Of a DNA stretch of 64,000 nucleotides, positions 37,214 through 46,533 are shown in pieces (position 1 is the stretch's first letter; every line of letters starts with the position of its first letter). The stretch covers positions 1 to 64,000 of the forward strand of contig CANMZP010000009.1 of the NCBI GenBank assembly GCA_947502355.1, in the 5' to 3' direction. The translations under genes and the position numbers were made by a program. The notes beneath the pieces were generated by a model. That model had not been told where the DNA came from, ran no database searches, and worked only from the letters and a program-made list of their open reading frames with translations. Origin of the DNA: an uncultured Thalassotalea sp. GTDB taxonomy: Bacteria; Pseudomonadota; Gammaproteobacteria; Enterobacterales; Alteromonadaceae.

Positions 37214-39784
37214 ATGAGCAGCAAAAACACTACGTCGTTACCCATTAACCAAATCAAAACCAACTTGCTTGAAGCGTTGCAGCAACACCCTACGGTGCTG
37301 TTAACTGCGCCTCCCGGTGCGGGTAAATCCACGTGTTTGCCTTTGTGGTTATTGGCGCAACCTCAGTATTTTGAACAAACCATTTATATGCTGCAACCGC
37401 GTCGAATTGCCGCCAAAAATGTGGCTACTTACTTAGCAAAGCAGCTAGGGGAAAACGTTGGTGAAACGGTAGGCTATCGTTTGCGTAATGACTCTAAGGT
37501 ATCCAATAAAACGCGCTTTGTGGTGGTCACCGAAGGTTTATTAACCCAAATCATTCAACAAGATCCTGAATTAGTCGGCTGCGGATTGATTATTTTTGAT
37601 GAATTCCATGAACGGTCTTTGCATGCCGATTTAGCCTTCGCACTGAGTCGTGATACGCAACTCGGTTTGCGTGATGACTTAACCTTATTGCTTATGTCAG
37701 CTACGCTAGCCAGTGACGATATTAAAGCCAATTTACCCGATGCACATAGCATCGCATGTGAAGGTCGAACTTATCCGATAGAGATTGAATATCAAAGCCC
37801 TTCATCATCAAGAGAATGGCGTCAACATGCCATTCGCGTCATTCAATCGGCTTGCCAAACACATATTGGCTCGGTTTTAGTGTTTTTACCCGGTGTGAAT
37901 GATATCAATATTATCGCTGAAGCTTTGCAAGCACGTTTACCTAGTCAATTTGTTATTGCACCTATGCATGGTGGCTTATCATTAGCCGAGCAACAAATGG
38001 CCATAAATAAGCCCGATAAAGGCCAATGTAAAGTGGTGCTATCGACTAATATTGCCGAAACCAGTTTGACCATCGATGGGGTTAACTTGGTGATCGATTG
38101 TGGCTTTGAGAAGGTCGCCGTATTTGACAGCAACACGCTAAGCAATAACTTAGTGCAGCGACAAATAGCCAAAGACTCGGCCATACAACGGGCTGGTCGA
38201 GCGGGGCGATTAATGCCCGGTAAGTGCATACGCTTATACGCCAGTGAGGATTTTTCAAGACGCAAAGAACACAGCGAGTCCGAAATATTGCATGCTGATA
38301 TTCAAACACTCTTGATTGAAGCTGCGCGCTGGGGCGTAAAGTCTTTAGCAGAGTTACCTATGTTGGAATTACCACCTGAACGTTATGAACAACAGGTGTG
38401 GCAACAATTGCAACAATTAAACTTAATTGATGAGCAGCATCGTTTAACACAACATGGTAAGCAAGTCAGTCAATTAGCATGTCATCCCCGATTTGCGCAT
38501 ATGATCATTGCGGCCAAACAGTTAAAGCAATCAAGCGCGGCCAAAAATGAAGGCTTCGAGTCGCTTGATGTGCTTGCTTGTATCTTGGCAGCTTTACTCG
38601 AAGAACGTGATATTTTTGCAAGGCAGACCGCGCATCAACAAGCCGATATCAGTTTACGGGTAAATGTTTTATTGCAGCAAAGCAACAATCATCATTATAA
38701 GCGTATTCTTAATCAAGCGGTTAGACTGGCAAAATTGGCTCATATAAAGCCAGTAAACTCGACTAGCTGGCAATCTTTGGTAAATACCAATCATTGTGGT
38801 TTATTACTGGCATTGGCGTACCCAGAGCGTATCGCTAAATTACGCAATAAAAGCTGTGAATTTATTGCCGCCAATGGCAAAGGCTTACAAGTGGAAAACG
38901 ACGATCCCATGTCAACAAGCGACTACATTGTGGCAGCGCAATTACAGCAATACCAACAACAATTGCGCGTATCGCTTGGGGCCGAAGTTAATGTTCATCA
39001 GTTAATCGCGCATAAACTGGTGAAAGTAGAAAAACGGCACGTGCTGCGCTTAGATGAGTTAACGGATCGCATTATAAGCGCAGAGCAGCAAACCATTGGC
39101 CGTATTGTGATCAAACAAACCACAGTAGACATTGCCAATAAAACCGAGCAATTGGTTGACCTTTGGTGTGATCATGTAACGAAAAAAGGCCTAAAAACGT
39201 TAAATTGGCAAGCAAATGATCTGGCATTACTGGAACGCTGGCGGTGGCTTAATCAAACGCAGGAGCACCTAGGCTTTCCAAAGGCAGATGAACAAAGTTT
39301 ATTGCTAAGCTTGGATGTTTGGTTCGCGCCATTTATCAGCAAAGTGCGCAAAAAGGGGCAACTTAGCAAATTAGATTTATCGAGCATGCTGTTATCGCTG
39401 CTTACCTACCAACAGCAGCAACAATTGAACCAATATGCGCCGCAATACTTTATCGGCCCCACAAAGCGTAAGTGTCCTATTCGCTATAGTGAAGAGCAAG
39501 CGCCGGTAGTCTCACTGCCAATGCAAGAGCTATATGGGGTGAGTGAAACTCCGAGTGTTGGCGATAAACAAAACGGCAGTCAAGTTGCGTTAATCCTAGA
39601 AATTTTGTCTCCGGCAAAAAGGCCAATACAAATTACGCAAGACTTAGTGGCATTTTGGCAGGGCAGTTATAAAGCGGTACAAAAGGATATGAAATCTCAA
39701 TACCCCAAGCATTTTTGGCCAGATGATCCCGCGAATGCACAAGCGACGCGCAAAACCAAACGCCACTTGGACAACAAAAATTAG
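37214..39784 (+). CDS. hrpB: ATP-dependent RNA helicase HrpB
   Basis: An 856-residue DEAH-type helicase. Walker A TAPPGAGKST, DEFH (FDEFHERSL), SAT motif (LLMSATL) and motif VI QRAGRAGR are seen in order in the first 350 residues, followed by helicase-associated and HrpB C-terminal domains. E. coli HrpB is slightly shorter (about 810-820). Its cellular role is unclear; some bacterial homologs are involved in mRNA processing or decay. The stop codon lies inside the first copy of a 19-nt direct repeat. Confidence 0.95.
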   Translation: MSSKNTTSLPINQIKTNLLEALQQHPTVLLTAPPGAGKSTCLPLWLLAQPQYFEQTIYMLQPRRIAAKNVATYLAKQLGENVGETVGYRLRNDSKVSNKTRFVVVTEGLLTQIIQQDPELVGCGLIIFDEFHERSLHADLAFALSRDTQLGLRDDLTLLLMSATLASDDIKANLPDAHSIACEGRTYPIEIEYQSPSSSREWRQHAIRVIQSACQTHIGSVLVFLPGVNDINIIAEALQARLPSQFVIAPMHGGLSLAEQQMAINKPDKGQCKVVLSTNIAETSLTIDGVNLVIDCGFEKVAVFDSNTLSNNLVQRQIAKDSAIQRAGRAGRLMPGKCIRLYASEDFSRRKEHSESEILHADIQTLLIEAARWGVKSLAELPMLELPPERYEQQVWQQLQQLNLIDEQHRLTQHGKQVSQLACHPRFAHMIIAAKQLKQSSAAKNEGFESLDVLACILAALLEERDIFARQTAHQQADISLRVNVLLQQSNNHHYKRILNQAVRLAKLAHIKPVNSTSWQSLVNTNHCGLLLALAYPERIAKLRNKSCEFIAANGKGLQVENDDPMSTSDYIVAAQLQQYQQQLRVSLGAEVNVHQLIAHKLVKVEKRHVLRLDELTDRIISAEQQTIGRIVIKQTTVDIANKTEQLVDLWCDHVTKKGLKTLNWQANDLALLERWRWLNQTQEHLGFPKADEQSLLLSLDVWFAPFISKVRKKGQLSKLDLSSMLLSLLTYQQQQQLNQYAPQYFIGPTKRKCPIRYSEEQAPVVSLPMQELYGVSETPSVGDKQNGSQVALILEILSPAKRPIQITQDLVAFWQGSYKAVQKDMKSQYPKHFWPDDPANAQATRKTKRHLDNKN

Positions 39785-39836
39785 GGTCAGATGAAAATAA
39801 ATTCAAAATAAAAAATAAGGGTCAGATGAAAATAAA
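39783..39836. repeat. Two 19-nt direct repeats after hrpB
   Basis: AGGGTCAGATGAAAATAAA occurs at 39783-39801 and again at 39818-39836, a 35-bp period. Similar GGGTCAGA-type sequences flank REP-associated transposase genes in other gammaproteobacteria (my recollection), so this may be the scar of a lost element. Confidence 0.7.
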
Positions 39837-40085
39837 GTCAAATTTCAACCGCGTTATCCCTTAATTTATTATTTAGGGGGGATAGAGAGGTAGATATAAT
39901 GAATATCGGGGATGCCTCTTTGGCTGCTGCGGGGCAATTAATAATATAAGCACCTGATAGCTACTGTATGTTCTGAGCTCGCTGTCGCTCCTCAGGATGT
40001 CGCTCCTCTTGAGAGCGACTTTTATCAAGCCTTTAAATAAAATATTTCATTGAATTGTCATTACGACTCGTGCTGGCGATAACCG
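39785..40085. other. Intergenic region between hrpB and miaA-like gene
   Basis: 301 bp without a gene. It holds the 19-nt repeats on the left and a second local repeat (GTCGCTCCTC twice, near 39983 and 39999), the latter part of a hairpin. No coding frame is supported. Confidence 0.5.
39999..40024 (+). terminator. Hairpin with T-run
   Basis: A 7-bp stem (39999-40005 with 40013-40019), 7-nt loop and TTTT. It could terminate hrpB transcription although it lies 215 nt past the stop. Confidence 0.45.
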
Positions 40086-40991
40086 TTAATTTGCTTTGCT
40101 GATAATCCCCATAGCCTGATTTAAAATATTTTTTGTGCCGTCAAGCCAATGGATTTTTTGGCCATTGCGTTCAAGGCGCCTTAACCAGGTTTCTTGCTTT
40201 TTAGCAAATTGATGGATGGCACTGTTCAGCTTTTGAATGCAATCGTTACGGTTTATCTCGCCTTTAAGGTGTTGGGCAATAAAACGATATTCCAGACCAT
40301 AAAAATACAGGGTTTCCCAACTTACCCCACTAGCATGTAATTGTGCTACTTCTTCAATAAGCCCTTCTTCTAAACGCTCGTGTAAGCGTTGAGTAATGCG
40401 CTCTCTAACAATGGCTCTGTCCCATTTTATGGCCATGATCAGCGGTTTTATTTCTGGCCAGTCGGGTTGGTTGTCGGCATGTTCTTTTTCGCCTGTAGCT
40501 ATTTCTATCGCTCTAATTAAGCGAGCTCTGTCTTGGGTATCCGTAGTATTGTGCAAGTTGGGCTTAAGGGCGCTAAGCTTGGCAATTAAAGCATCATGCT
40601 CAAGCGGCGCAAGGCTTGCTCTTAACTGCGGGTTTTCAGGGACTTCAATAAGTCGGTAGCCCTTTAAAATTGAATCGACATAAAGCGCAGAGCCACCGGC
40701 TAGAATCGGCATTTTTTGGCGTTGGTTTATGTCATCAAAAGCCGTTAAAAAATCCCCCTGAAAGTCGAAGATGTTATATTCATATCCTGGGTTGACGATA
40801 TCAATTAAGTGGTATGGTATTTCCTGATATTCATCTAAGTCTTTACCACTGCCTATATCTAAACCACGATAAACTTGTCGTGAGTCTGCCGAAATGACTT
40901 CGCCATTTAATAATCTAGATAGCTCTACAGCCAGTTTGGTTTTACCAGAGGCTGTAGTGCCTAAAATAGCGATCATGTTAAAAGCAGACAT
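40086..40991 (-). CDS. miaA: tRNA dimethylallyltransferase, MiaA-like
   Basis: A 301-residue IPP transferase that would put a dimethylallyl group on A37 of tRNAs reading UNN codons. P-loop GTTASGKT at about 9-16, ISADSRQVYRGLDIG and the DxxR region (RLIRAIEIA) are present. The ATG at 40991 has AAGGAAG just upstream; an ATG at 41024 has no site. The sequence (GSGKDLDEY, IPYHLIDIV, YEYNIFDFQ) departs from E. coli-type MiaA and looks more like Bacteroidetes-type enzymes, and hfq is not next to it. It could be a second, acquired copy. Confidence 0.88.
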   Translation of the reverse strand: MSAFNMIAILGTTASGKTKLAVELSRLLNGEVISADSRQVYRGLDIGSGKDLDEYQEIPYHLIDIVNPGYEYNIFDFQGDFLTAFDDINQRQKMPILAGGSALYVDSILKGYRLIEVPENPQLRASLAPLEHDALIAKLSALKPNLHNTTDTQDRARLIRAIEIATGEKEHADNQPDWPEIKPLIMAIKWDRAIVRERITQRLHERLEEGLIEEVAQLHASGVSWETLYFYGLEYRFIAQHLKGEINRNDCIQKLNSAIHQFAKKQETWLRRLERNGQKIHWLDGTKNILNQAMGIISKAN

Positions 40992-41206
40992 GGACTTCCT
41001 TTTTTGAGTAAATTTTAGTGACATAAAAATCTCAACAGATTATACCGTTAAATGCCGACATTATTAAGGTAAGAGCTGATATTAAAGGTTTTGTACCTTT
41101 GTACATACATGTTGTTACTACACGCTAACATAGTGTATGGTAGTATTAGCTGTTCCTTTTTCTGGCCTGTTTTCAGTAAACCAACATTCATCGATAACCG
41201 CTGCAT

Positions 41207-43579
41207 ATGAGTAAAAAAATAACAAAAACCATAGCTAAAAAAGCTAACCAAAAAAAGTCTAGCCCAAAAAGTCGCTTTACTCGCGGCGTAGCAAAAAGCA
41301 CCGGTAAACAGCCTTTTAGTACCTGGTTATTGGTAACGTCCATTAAATTATCACTTATCTTTGTAATTACCCTCGGGCTTTATAGTATTTACCTTGACGG
41401 TAAAGTACGCCATAAATTTGAAGGTCAGCGCTGGCAAATCCCAGCTCAAGTGTACGCCAATATTCCAGAAGTCAGTGTTAACCAACCCATTGATCTAAAT
41501 AAAATCGAGCGTTTGCTTAAAGCACAAAGTTATAAATCCGTCGTTCGGGTTGCAAAACCCGGTCAGTATCGCCGCAGTGGTTCGAAAATTAGCATTTACC
41601 GCCGTCAGTTTGATTTTGGTTATGGGCTCGAAGAGGCTTCGCTTATTTCAATTGAACAACGCGCTGGCGATGTATTTCGTATTACCCAAGATGCTGAAGA
41701 GGTATATCAGGTTTATCTTGAGGCCATGCTCGTTGATCGAATTTTATCCTCGGAAGGCGAAGATAGAATTTATGTTTCAATAGATCAGTTACCACAACAA
41801 TTAATTGACACCTTGTTATTGGTCGAAGATAAAGACTTCTATGTGCATCATGGTGTATCGCCAACGTCTATTTTACGGGCATTTTGGGCCAACTTGTTAG
41901 CGGGTGCGCGAGTGCAGGGGGGCAGTACGTTAACTCAGCAACTTGCCAAGAACATGTACTTAACCCGTGATAAAACCATTTGGCGCAAGGTCAATGAAGC
42001 GCTAATGGCCATCATTCTTGAATTGCGTTATTCCAAAGATCAAATCCTTGAAGCTTACCTAAATGAAGTTTACTTAGGGCAGCATTATGCTAATGGTATT
42101 TATGGGTTTGGTTTAGCATCCGAATTTTATTTTGGCAAAGCGTTAAATCAACTTCAGGACCATGAAATAGCCCTGTTAGTTGCTCAGGTTAAAGGGCCTT
42201 CTTACTATGATCCTTGGCGCAAGCCTGAACGTGCCATTGAGCGTCGTGATTTAATCTTACGCTTGATGTTTGAACAGCAATTTATTTCACAGCAAGACTA
42301 CCAGTACGCTCTGGAGAATGATTTAGGCATTCGTCCGGAACGTCGTATCGCCAAACGTTCATTTCCAGCTTATATGCAACTGGTACGCCGTGAGTTGAAC
42401 CAGATGGGCGCTGGCGGGGCATTACAAGCAGGTATCAAGGTATTCACCTCGTTTGATTATGATAAGCAAGTAAATGCTGAACGAGCCTTGCAAGAGCAGA
42501 TGAAAGTGTTAGAACAGTCTGGAAAAAGTAAAGATTTACAGGCTGCAATGATCATCAGTAACGTTCGTACCGGCCAAATTCAGGCGGTTATTGGTGGCAA
42601 AGATGTTCGATATTCGGGCTTTAACCGAGCATTGGATGCCCATCGACCGATTGGCTCACTGATAAAGCCGGTGGTTTACCTAACCGCATTACAACAATTT
42701 GATAAATACACATTGGCCACGCCGCTTGATGATAAAGCCATTTCTTTAAAAAGCAGTTCCGGAAAATTATGGCAACCGAAAAACTACGATGGCAAATTCC
42801 GTGGTCGGGTACCATTAATTGAAGGTTTAGTGAAGTCTTTAAATGTGCCAACGGTAAATCTTGGCTTACAACTTGGGGTTGATAGGGTTGCAGAAACGTT
42901 ATTGGAACTTGGCTATGACGGGGATGTGCCGCATGTGCCGAGTATGCTGCTTGGCGCCATTGATATGTCCCCATTTGAAGTCAACCAATGGTATAACACT
43001 TTGGCCAATAATGGTGAATACAATAAGCCACTGGCGATAACGAAAGTCGCGTCCGCCGATGGTGACATTCTTTGGCATCGTGAGTTGGATCGTGAGCAAA
43101 TATTTTCAACGAAAAGTGCCTACTTGCTAGATTATGCAATGCAACAAGTTACCGTAACGGGCACTGCAAAATCGCTAAGCTGGACCTTCCCGGATAAGCT
43201 TATAGCCGGTAAAACGGGCACCAGTAATGATTTGAGAGACTCTTGGTTTGTCGGCTACGATAGCGATAGTGTGGTGACCACTTGGCTTGGTACCGATGAC
43301 AATAAATCGATGGGCTTAACCGGTAGCAGTGGTGCATTAACCATTTTCAAAAACTTTATGCAAAAGCAGGGCGTACAGAGCCGTTTTGCCGATCAACCTG
43401 TTGGGGTAGAGTTTGCTACATTTGAATTAGCAACGGGTAATGCAGTCACCGATGATTGTATGAACGTTGCGGATTATCCGGCGGTAAGTCAGGGGTTATT
43501 TTATTCAAGCCAATGTCTGGAAAAACGCCCCGATCCACCGTCGTGGTTAGAGAAATTATTTGGCTTAGACTCAGAATAA
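41207..43579 (+). CDS. mrcB: Bifunctional penicillin-binding protein 1b
   Basis: A 790-residue class A PBP that polymerises and crosslinks peptidoglycan in the periplasm. Order: basic cytosolic tail, TM helix (about 45-65), UB2H-like domain, transglycosylase with catalytic E207 (EDKDFY), transpeptidase with S484 (SLIK), SLN motif, and K669-TGT (KTGTS). The UB2H domain and overall length match PBP1b rather than PBP1a. Divergent from the miaA-like gene with a 215-bp gap. Confidence 0.96.
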   Translation: MSKKITKTIAKKANQKKSSPKSRFTRGVAKSTGKQPFSTWLLVTSIKLSLIFVITLGLYSIYLDGKVRHKFEGQRWQIPAQVYANIPEVSVNQPIDLNKIERLLKAQSYKSVVRVAKPGQYRRSGSKISIYRRQFDFGYGLEEASLISIEQRAGDVFRITQDAEEVYQVYLEAMLVDRILSSEGEDRIYVSIDQLPQQLIDTLLLVEDKDFYVHHGVSPTSILRAFWANLLAGARVQGGSTLTQQLAKNMYLTRDKTIWRKVNEALMAIILELRYSKDQILEAYLNEVYLGQHYANGIYGFGLASEFYFGKALNQLQDHEIALLVAQVKGPSYYDPWRKPERAIERRDLILRLMFEQQFISQQDYQYALENDLGIRPERRIAKRSFPAYMQLVRRELNQMGAGGALQAGIKVFTSFDYDKQVNAERALQEQMKVLEQSGKSKDLQAAMIISNVRTGQIQAVIGGKDVRYSGFNRALDAHRPIGSLIKPVVYLTALQQFDKYTLATPLDDKAISLKSSSGKLWQPKNYDGKFRGRVPLIEGLVKSLNVPTVNLGLQLGVDRVAETLLELGYDGDVPHVPSMLLGAIDMSPFEVNQWYNTLANNGEYNKPLAITKVASADGDILWHRELDREQIFSTKSAYLLDYAMQQVTVTGTAKSLSWTFPDKLIAGKTGTSNDLRDSWFVGYDSDSVVTTWLGTDDNKSMGLTGSSGALTIFKNFMQKQGVQSRFADQPVGVEFATFELATGNAVTDDCMNVADYPAVSQGLFYSSQCLEKRPDPPSWLEKLFGLDSE

Positions 43580-43604
43580 GTTAGATTTGCTCTTTTTTAA
43601 CCAT

Positions 43605-43640
43605 AAAAAAAAGCCACTTAACATCGTGTTAAGTGGCTTA
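43605..43640. terminator. Bidirectional terminator between mrcB and hemL
   Basis: A 13-bp perfect stem (43611-43623 with 43627-43639) with TCG loop. An A-run precedes it on the plus strand, giving a U-tract for minus-strand transcripts, so it mainly ends hemL. Confidence 0.8.
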
Positions 43641-43664
43641 ATATTATTTGCTTGTCGCTCTTAA

Positions 43665-44945
43665 TTACAGCTTAGCAAAACAACGCTCTGCTGCAGCAAT
43701 AGTCGCCGCAATGTCTTCATCACTGTGAGCGGCGGATAAGAAACCGGCTTCAAATGCCGATGGCGCAAGGTATACTCCTTCGTCTAGCATTAAGTGGAAG
43801 AACTTGTTGAACTTATCGGTATCACACTTCATGACTTGCTCAAACGTATCGACTTGGGCTTGATCGGTAAAGAAGAAACCAAACATAGCACCTACGTAGT
43901 TAATCGCTAAATCAACACCTTGGCGCTCTGCTGCGGCTTTAAAACCTTCTGCAATGGCTTTGGTTTTTGCACTAAGCAGGGTGTGAATATCGCCTTTGCT
44001 CAATTCATTTAAGGCGGCTAAACCTGCGGCCATAGCAATTGGGTTACCAGATAATGTACCGGCTTGATATACAGGACCTACCGGCGCAATGTAATCCATG
44101 ATTTGAGCTTTACCACCAAAGGCACCTACTGGCATACCACCACCAATGACTTTACCTAATGTGGTTAAATCCGGGGTAATGTTGTAATAAGCTTGCGCGC
44201 CGCCTAGGGCAACACGGAAACCGGTCATTACTTCATCTAAGATAAGCACCGATTTGTACTCATCACAAACCGCACGTAAACCTTCTAAAAAGCCAGGTAC
44301 TGGTGGAATACAGTTCATGTTGCCTGCAACAGGCTCAACAATAATACAAGCGATTTCATCACCGTATTCTTTGAAAATTTGTTTAACTGACTCGATGTCG
44401 TTATAGGTTACGGTAAGTGTATGCTTAGCAAAGTCTGCTGGAATTCCTGGCGAATTTGGTACGCCTAAGGTTAATGCGCCAGAGCCCGCTTTAACCAATA
44501 ACGCGTCAGCATGACCGTGGTAACAACCTTCAAATTTAAGGATTTTATCACGACCTGTATAGCCACGTGCCAAGCGAATCGCACTCATTGTCGCTTCGGT
44601 ACCAGAGCTCACCATACGAAGTTTTTCCATAGAAGGAACAATCTCACGTACTTTTTCCGCCATGGTAATTTCCAACTCAGTTGGTGCGCCAAAGCTAAGA
44701 CCGTTTTGCGCAGTTTTAATCACCGCATCTAAAATAGCGGGGTGGTTGTGACCTAAAATCATTGGTCCCCAAGAGCCCACGTAATCGATGTATTTCTTGC
44801 CATCGGCATCAAAGGTGTATGCACCCTCTGCGCGCTCAATAAAGCAAGGCGTTCCACCTACGCCTTTAAAAGCACGTACGGGAGAGTTAACGCCACCTGG
44901 AATGGTCTGCTGCGCTTGTTCAAATAGTTGTTCTGAGTTTGACAT
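43665..44945 (-). CDS. hemL: Glutamate-1-semialdehyde 2,1-aminomutase
   Basis: A 426-residue PLP enzyme that makes 5-aminolevulinate in the C5 tetrapyrrole pathway. [31 protein letters not shown]-type segment ([15 protein letters not shown]), FEGCYHGH and the Schiff-base lysine in [14 protein letters not shown] are hallmarks. The ATG at 44945 fits the family N terminus ([12 protein letters not shown]); a longer frame from 45002 adds 19 residues and would overlap pyrB. Length equals E. coli HemL (426). Confidence 0.96.
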   Translation of the reverse strand: MSNSEQLFEQAQQTIPGGVNSPVRAFKGVGGTPCFIERAEGAYTFDADGKKYIDYVGSWGPMILGHNHPAILDAVIKTAQNGLSFGAPTELEITMAEKVREIVPSMEKLRMVSSGTEATMSAIRLARGYTGRDKILKFEGCYHGHADALLVKAGSGALTLGVPNSPGIPADFAKHTLTVTYNDIESVKQIFKEYGDEIACIIVEPVAGNMNCIPPVPGFLEGLRAVCDEYKSVLILDEVMTGFRVALGGAQAYYNITPDLTTLGKVIGGGMPVGAFGGKAQIMDYIAPVGPVYQAGTLSGNPIAMAAGLAALNELSKGDIHTLLSAKTKAIAEGFKAAAERQGVDLAINYVGAMFGFFFTDQAQVDTFEQVMKCDTDKFNKFFHLMLDEGVYLAPSAFEAGFLSAAHSDEDIAATIAAAERCFAKL

Positions 44946-44970
44946 AAGTTCGCCTAAGTTTTTGTTTATG

Positions 44971-45975
44971 TTAGCCACGATACCAGGTAACGGGTTTTTC
45001 ATATTGAGTTAATTTTTCATCGACACCCAATGTTAAGGCAAATAATGCCATGCGCACTAGTACGCCATTTTGTGCCTGGCGGAAAATCGCCAGATTGTGG
45101 TTATCATTTAAATCGACATCCAACTCATTGGCTTCCGGTCTGGAGTCACGAGGCAAAGGATGCATGATAACGGTATGATCTTTACAGTATTGCTGATAAA
45201 CCTCTTTATTGAGGCTGAAATGGCCACGATAGCGGTCGGCTTCTTCCAGACTCGAAAAGCGCTCTTGCTGAATACGGGTTTGATAAATTACATCACTTTG
45301 TAAATTACCCGCCATCGAATCGGTCATGGTTACCTTGTGACCTGCATTGGTTAGGATATCTACGATGTAATCGGGCATTTGCAGTGCTTTTGGTGCAACC
45401 AATGTAACATGAATATTGTTATATAAGCTTAATAGCTTAGAGAGTGAATGCACCGTACGGCCATGCTTTAAATCGCCCATTAAGACGATATTAATATTAT
45501 CGATGCCTTTGCCAAAGCGTGTCATTTCGGCCTGAATGGTAAACAAGTCGAGTAGTGCTTGAGTTGGATGCTCATTTGCACCATCACCGCCATTAATTAC
45601 CGGGACGGAACTGCCCGTAGCAAATTGGGCAACGGAGTTAATTTCAGGGTGACGCATGGCAATCACATCCGAGTAACCACTAATCACTTTCGCTGTGTCA
45701 AATAACGACTCCCCTTTAGACAGCGACGACGTTTCTGCCCCGACGGTTTCTTGAACAAAGCCACCTAATAGTTGGAAAGCGGTACCAAACGAAATACGGG
45801 TACGTGTGCTGGGTTCAAAAAACAGATTATTTAAAATGGCACCCTCTAATACGTGACAACGTTTTTGTCTTGCCGCATAAGGGATCATGCTTTGCGCAAC
45901 CTGAAGAATACGCGATACGGCGTCTCTATCAAATTGTGAAATGGACAGGATATGACTGCCTTGAAAGTTCATCAT
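44971..45975 (-). CDS. pyrB: Aspartate carbamoyltransferase catalytic chain
   Basis: A 334-residue enzyme for the second step of pyrimidine synthesis (aspartate and carbamoyl phosphate to carbamoyl aspartate). [11 protein letters not shown] carries the carbamoyl-phosphate STRT motif, [11 protein letters not shown] is the second family signature, and [12 protein letters not shown] is typical. It is somewhat longer than E. coli PyrB (311). No pyrI regulatory gene is adjacent, so it may function without one. hemL follows 25 nt downstream. Confidence 0.94.
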   Translation of the reverse strand: MMNFQGSHILSISQFDRDAVSRILQVAQSMIPYAARQKRCHVLEGAILNNLFFEPSTRTRISFGTAFQLLGGFVQETVGAETSSLSKGESLFDTAKVISGYSDVIAMRHPEINSVAQFATGSSVPVINGGDGANEHPTQALLDLFTIQAEMTRFGKGIDNINIVLMGDLKHGRTVHSLSKLLSLYNNIHVTLVAPKALQMPDYIVDILTNAGHKVTMTDSMAGNLQSDVIYQTRIQQERFSSLEEADRYRGHFSLNKEVYQQYCKDHTVIMHPLPRDSRPEANELDVDLNDNHNLAIFRQAQNGVLVRMALFALTLGVDEKLTQYEKPVTWYRG

Positions 45976-46055
45976 GGGTATTCGCCTGAAATATGCTTTT
46001 TATAAGCCCGTAGCGGATAATGGCACGAGCGGTTTATGGCGCAAACTTTAGCATA

Positions 46056-46084
46056 AAATACCGCCTGTTTGAACACTCAGGCGG
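46056..46084 (-). terminator. Terminator after hemJ
   Basis: Read on the minus strand, a 7-bp GC-rich stem (46084-46078 with 46067-46061), 10-nt loop and TATTTTA tail. Confidence 0.6.
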
Positions 46085-46098
46085 CGTCTGGTCTGCGA

Positions 46099-46533
46099 TT
46101 AAAAAATTGGCTTACCAATGGCCAAAATGATCGAGCCAAATAATATAAACACTGGCATTTCATTAAAGATGCGATAGAACTTACCTGAACGGCTATTTCG
46201 ATCGTTTTTAAAGTCGCTTAACAGCTTGAAGCAATAGGCGTGATAGGCAATTAAAATCATCACTAAGACTAACTTTGCATGCAACCAGTGACTAGCCGCA
46301 AACCAATGATATCCCAGCAAATGAATTAAAATTAGACCAAAAACAACGGTTAAAATAGCAAATGGGGTAATAAAATACAGTAAGCGGCGTTCCATAACTT
46401 TAAATTGCTGATGCACGTCGTTGTTATTGGTTTCGGCGTGATAGACAAACAATCTTGGCAAATAGAATATGCCAGCAAACCAAGCGACCATAAAAGCGAC
46501 GTGTAAGGCTTTTATCCACAAAATCGTTCCCAT
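46099..46533 (-). CDS. hemJ: Protoporphyrinogen oxidase HemJ
   Basis: A 144-residue membrane protein with four helices of the HemJ (UPF0093/CopD-like) family, which oxidises protoporphyrinogen IX before ferrochelatase. LWIKALHVAFMVAWFAGIFYLPRLFVYHA at the N terminus contains the conserved His residues (H11, H32) that bind heme in the family; the RxxL-rich loop follows. Length is usual (about 140-150). It begins directly after the ClC stop codon with no gap, so translational coupling is likely. Confidence 0.92.
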   Translation of the reverse strand: MGTILWIKALHVAFMVAWFAGIFYLPRLFVYHAETNNNDVHQQFKVMERRLLYFITPFAILTVVFGLILIHLLGYHWFAASHWLHAKLVLVMILIAYHAYCFKLLSDFKNDRNSRSGKFYRIFNEMPVFILFGSIILAIGKPIF

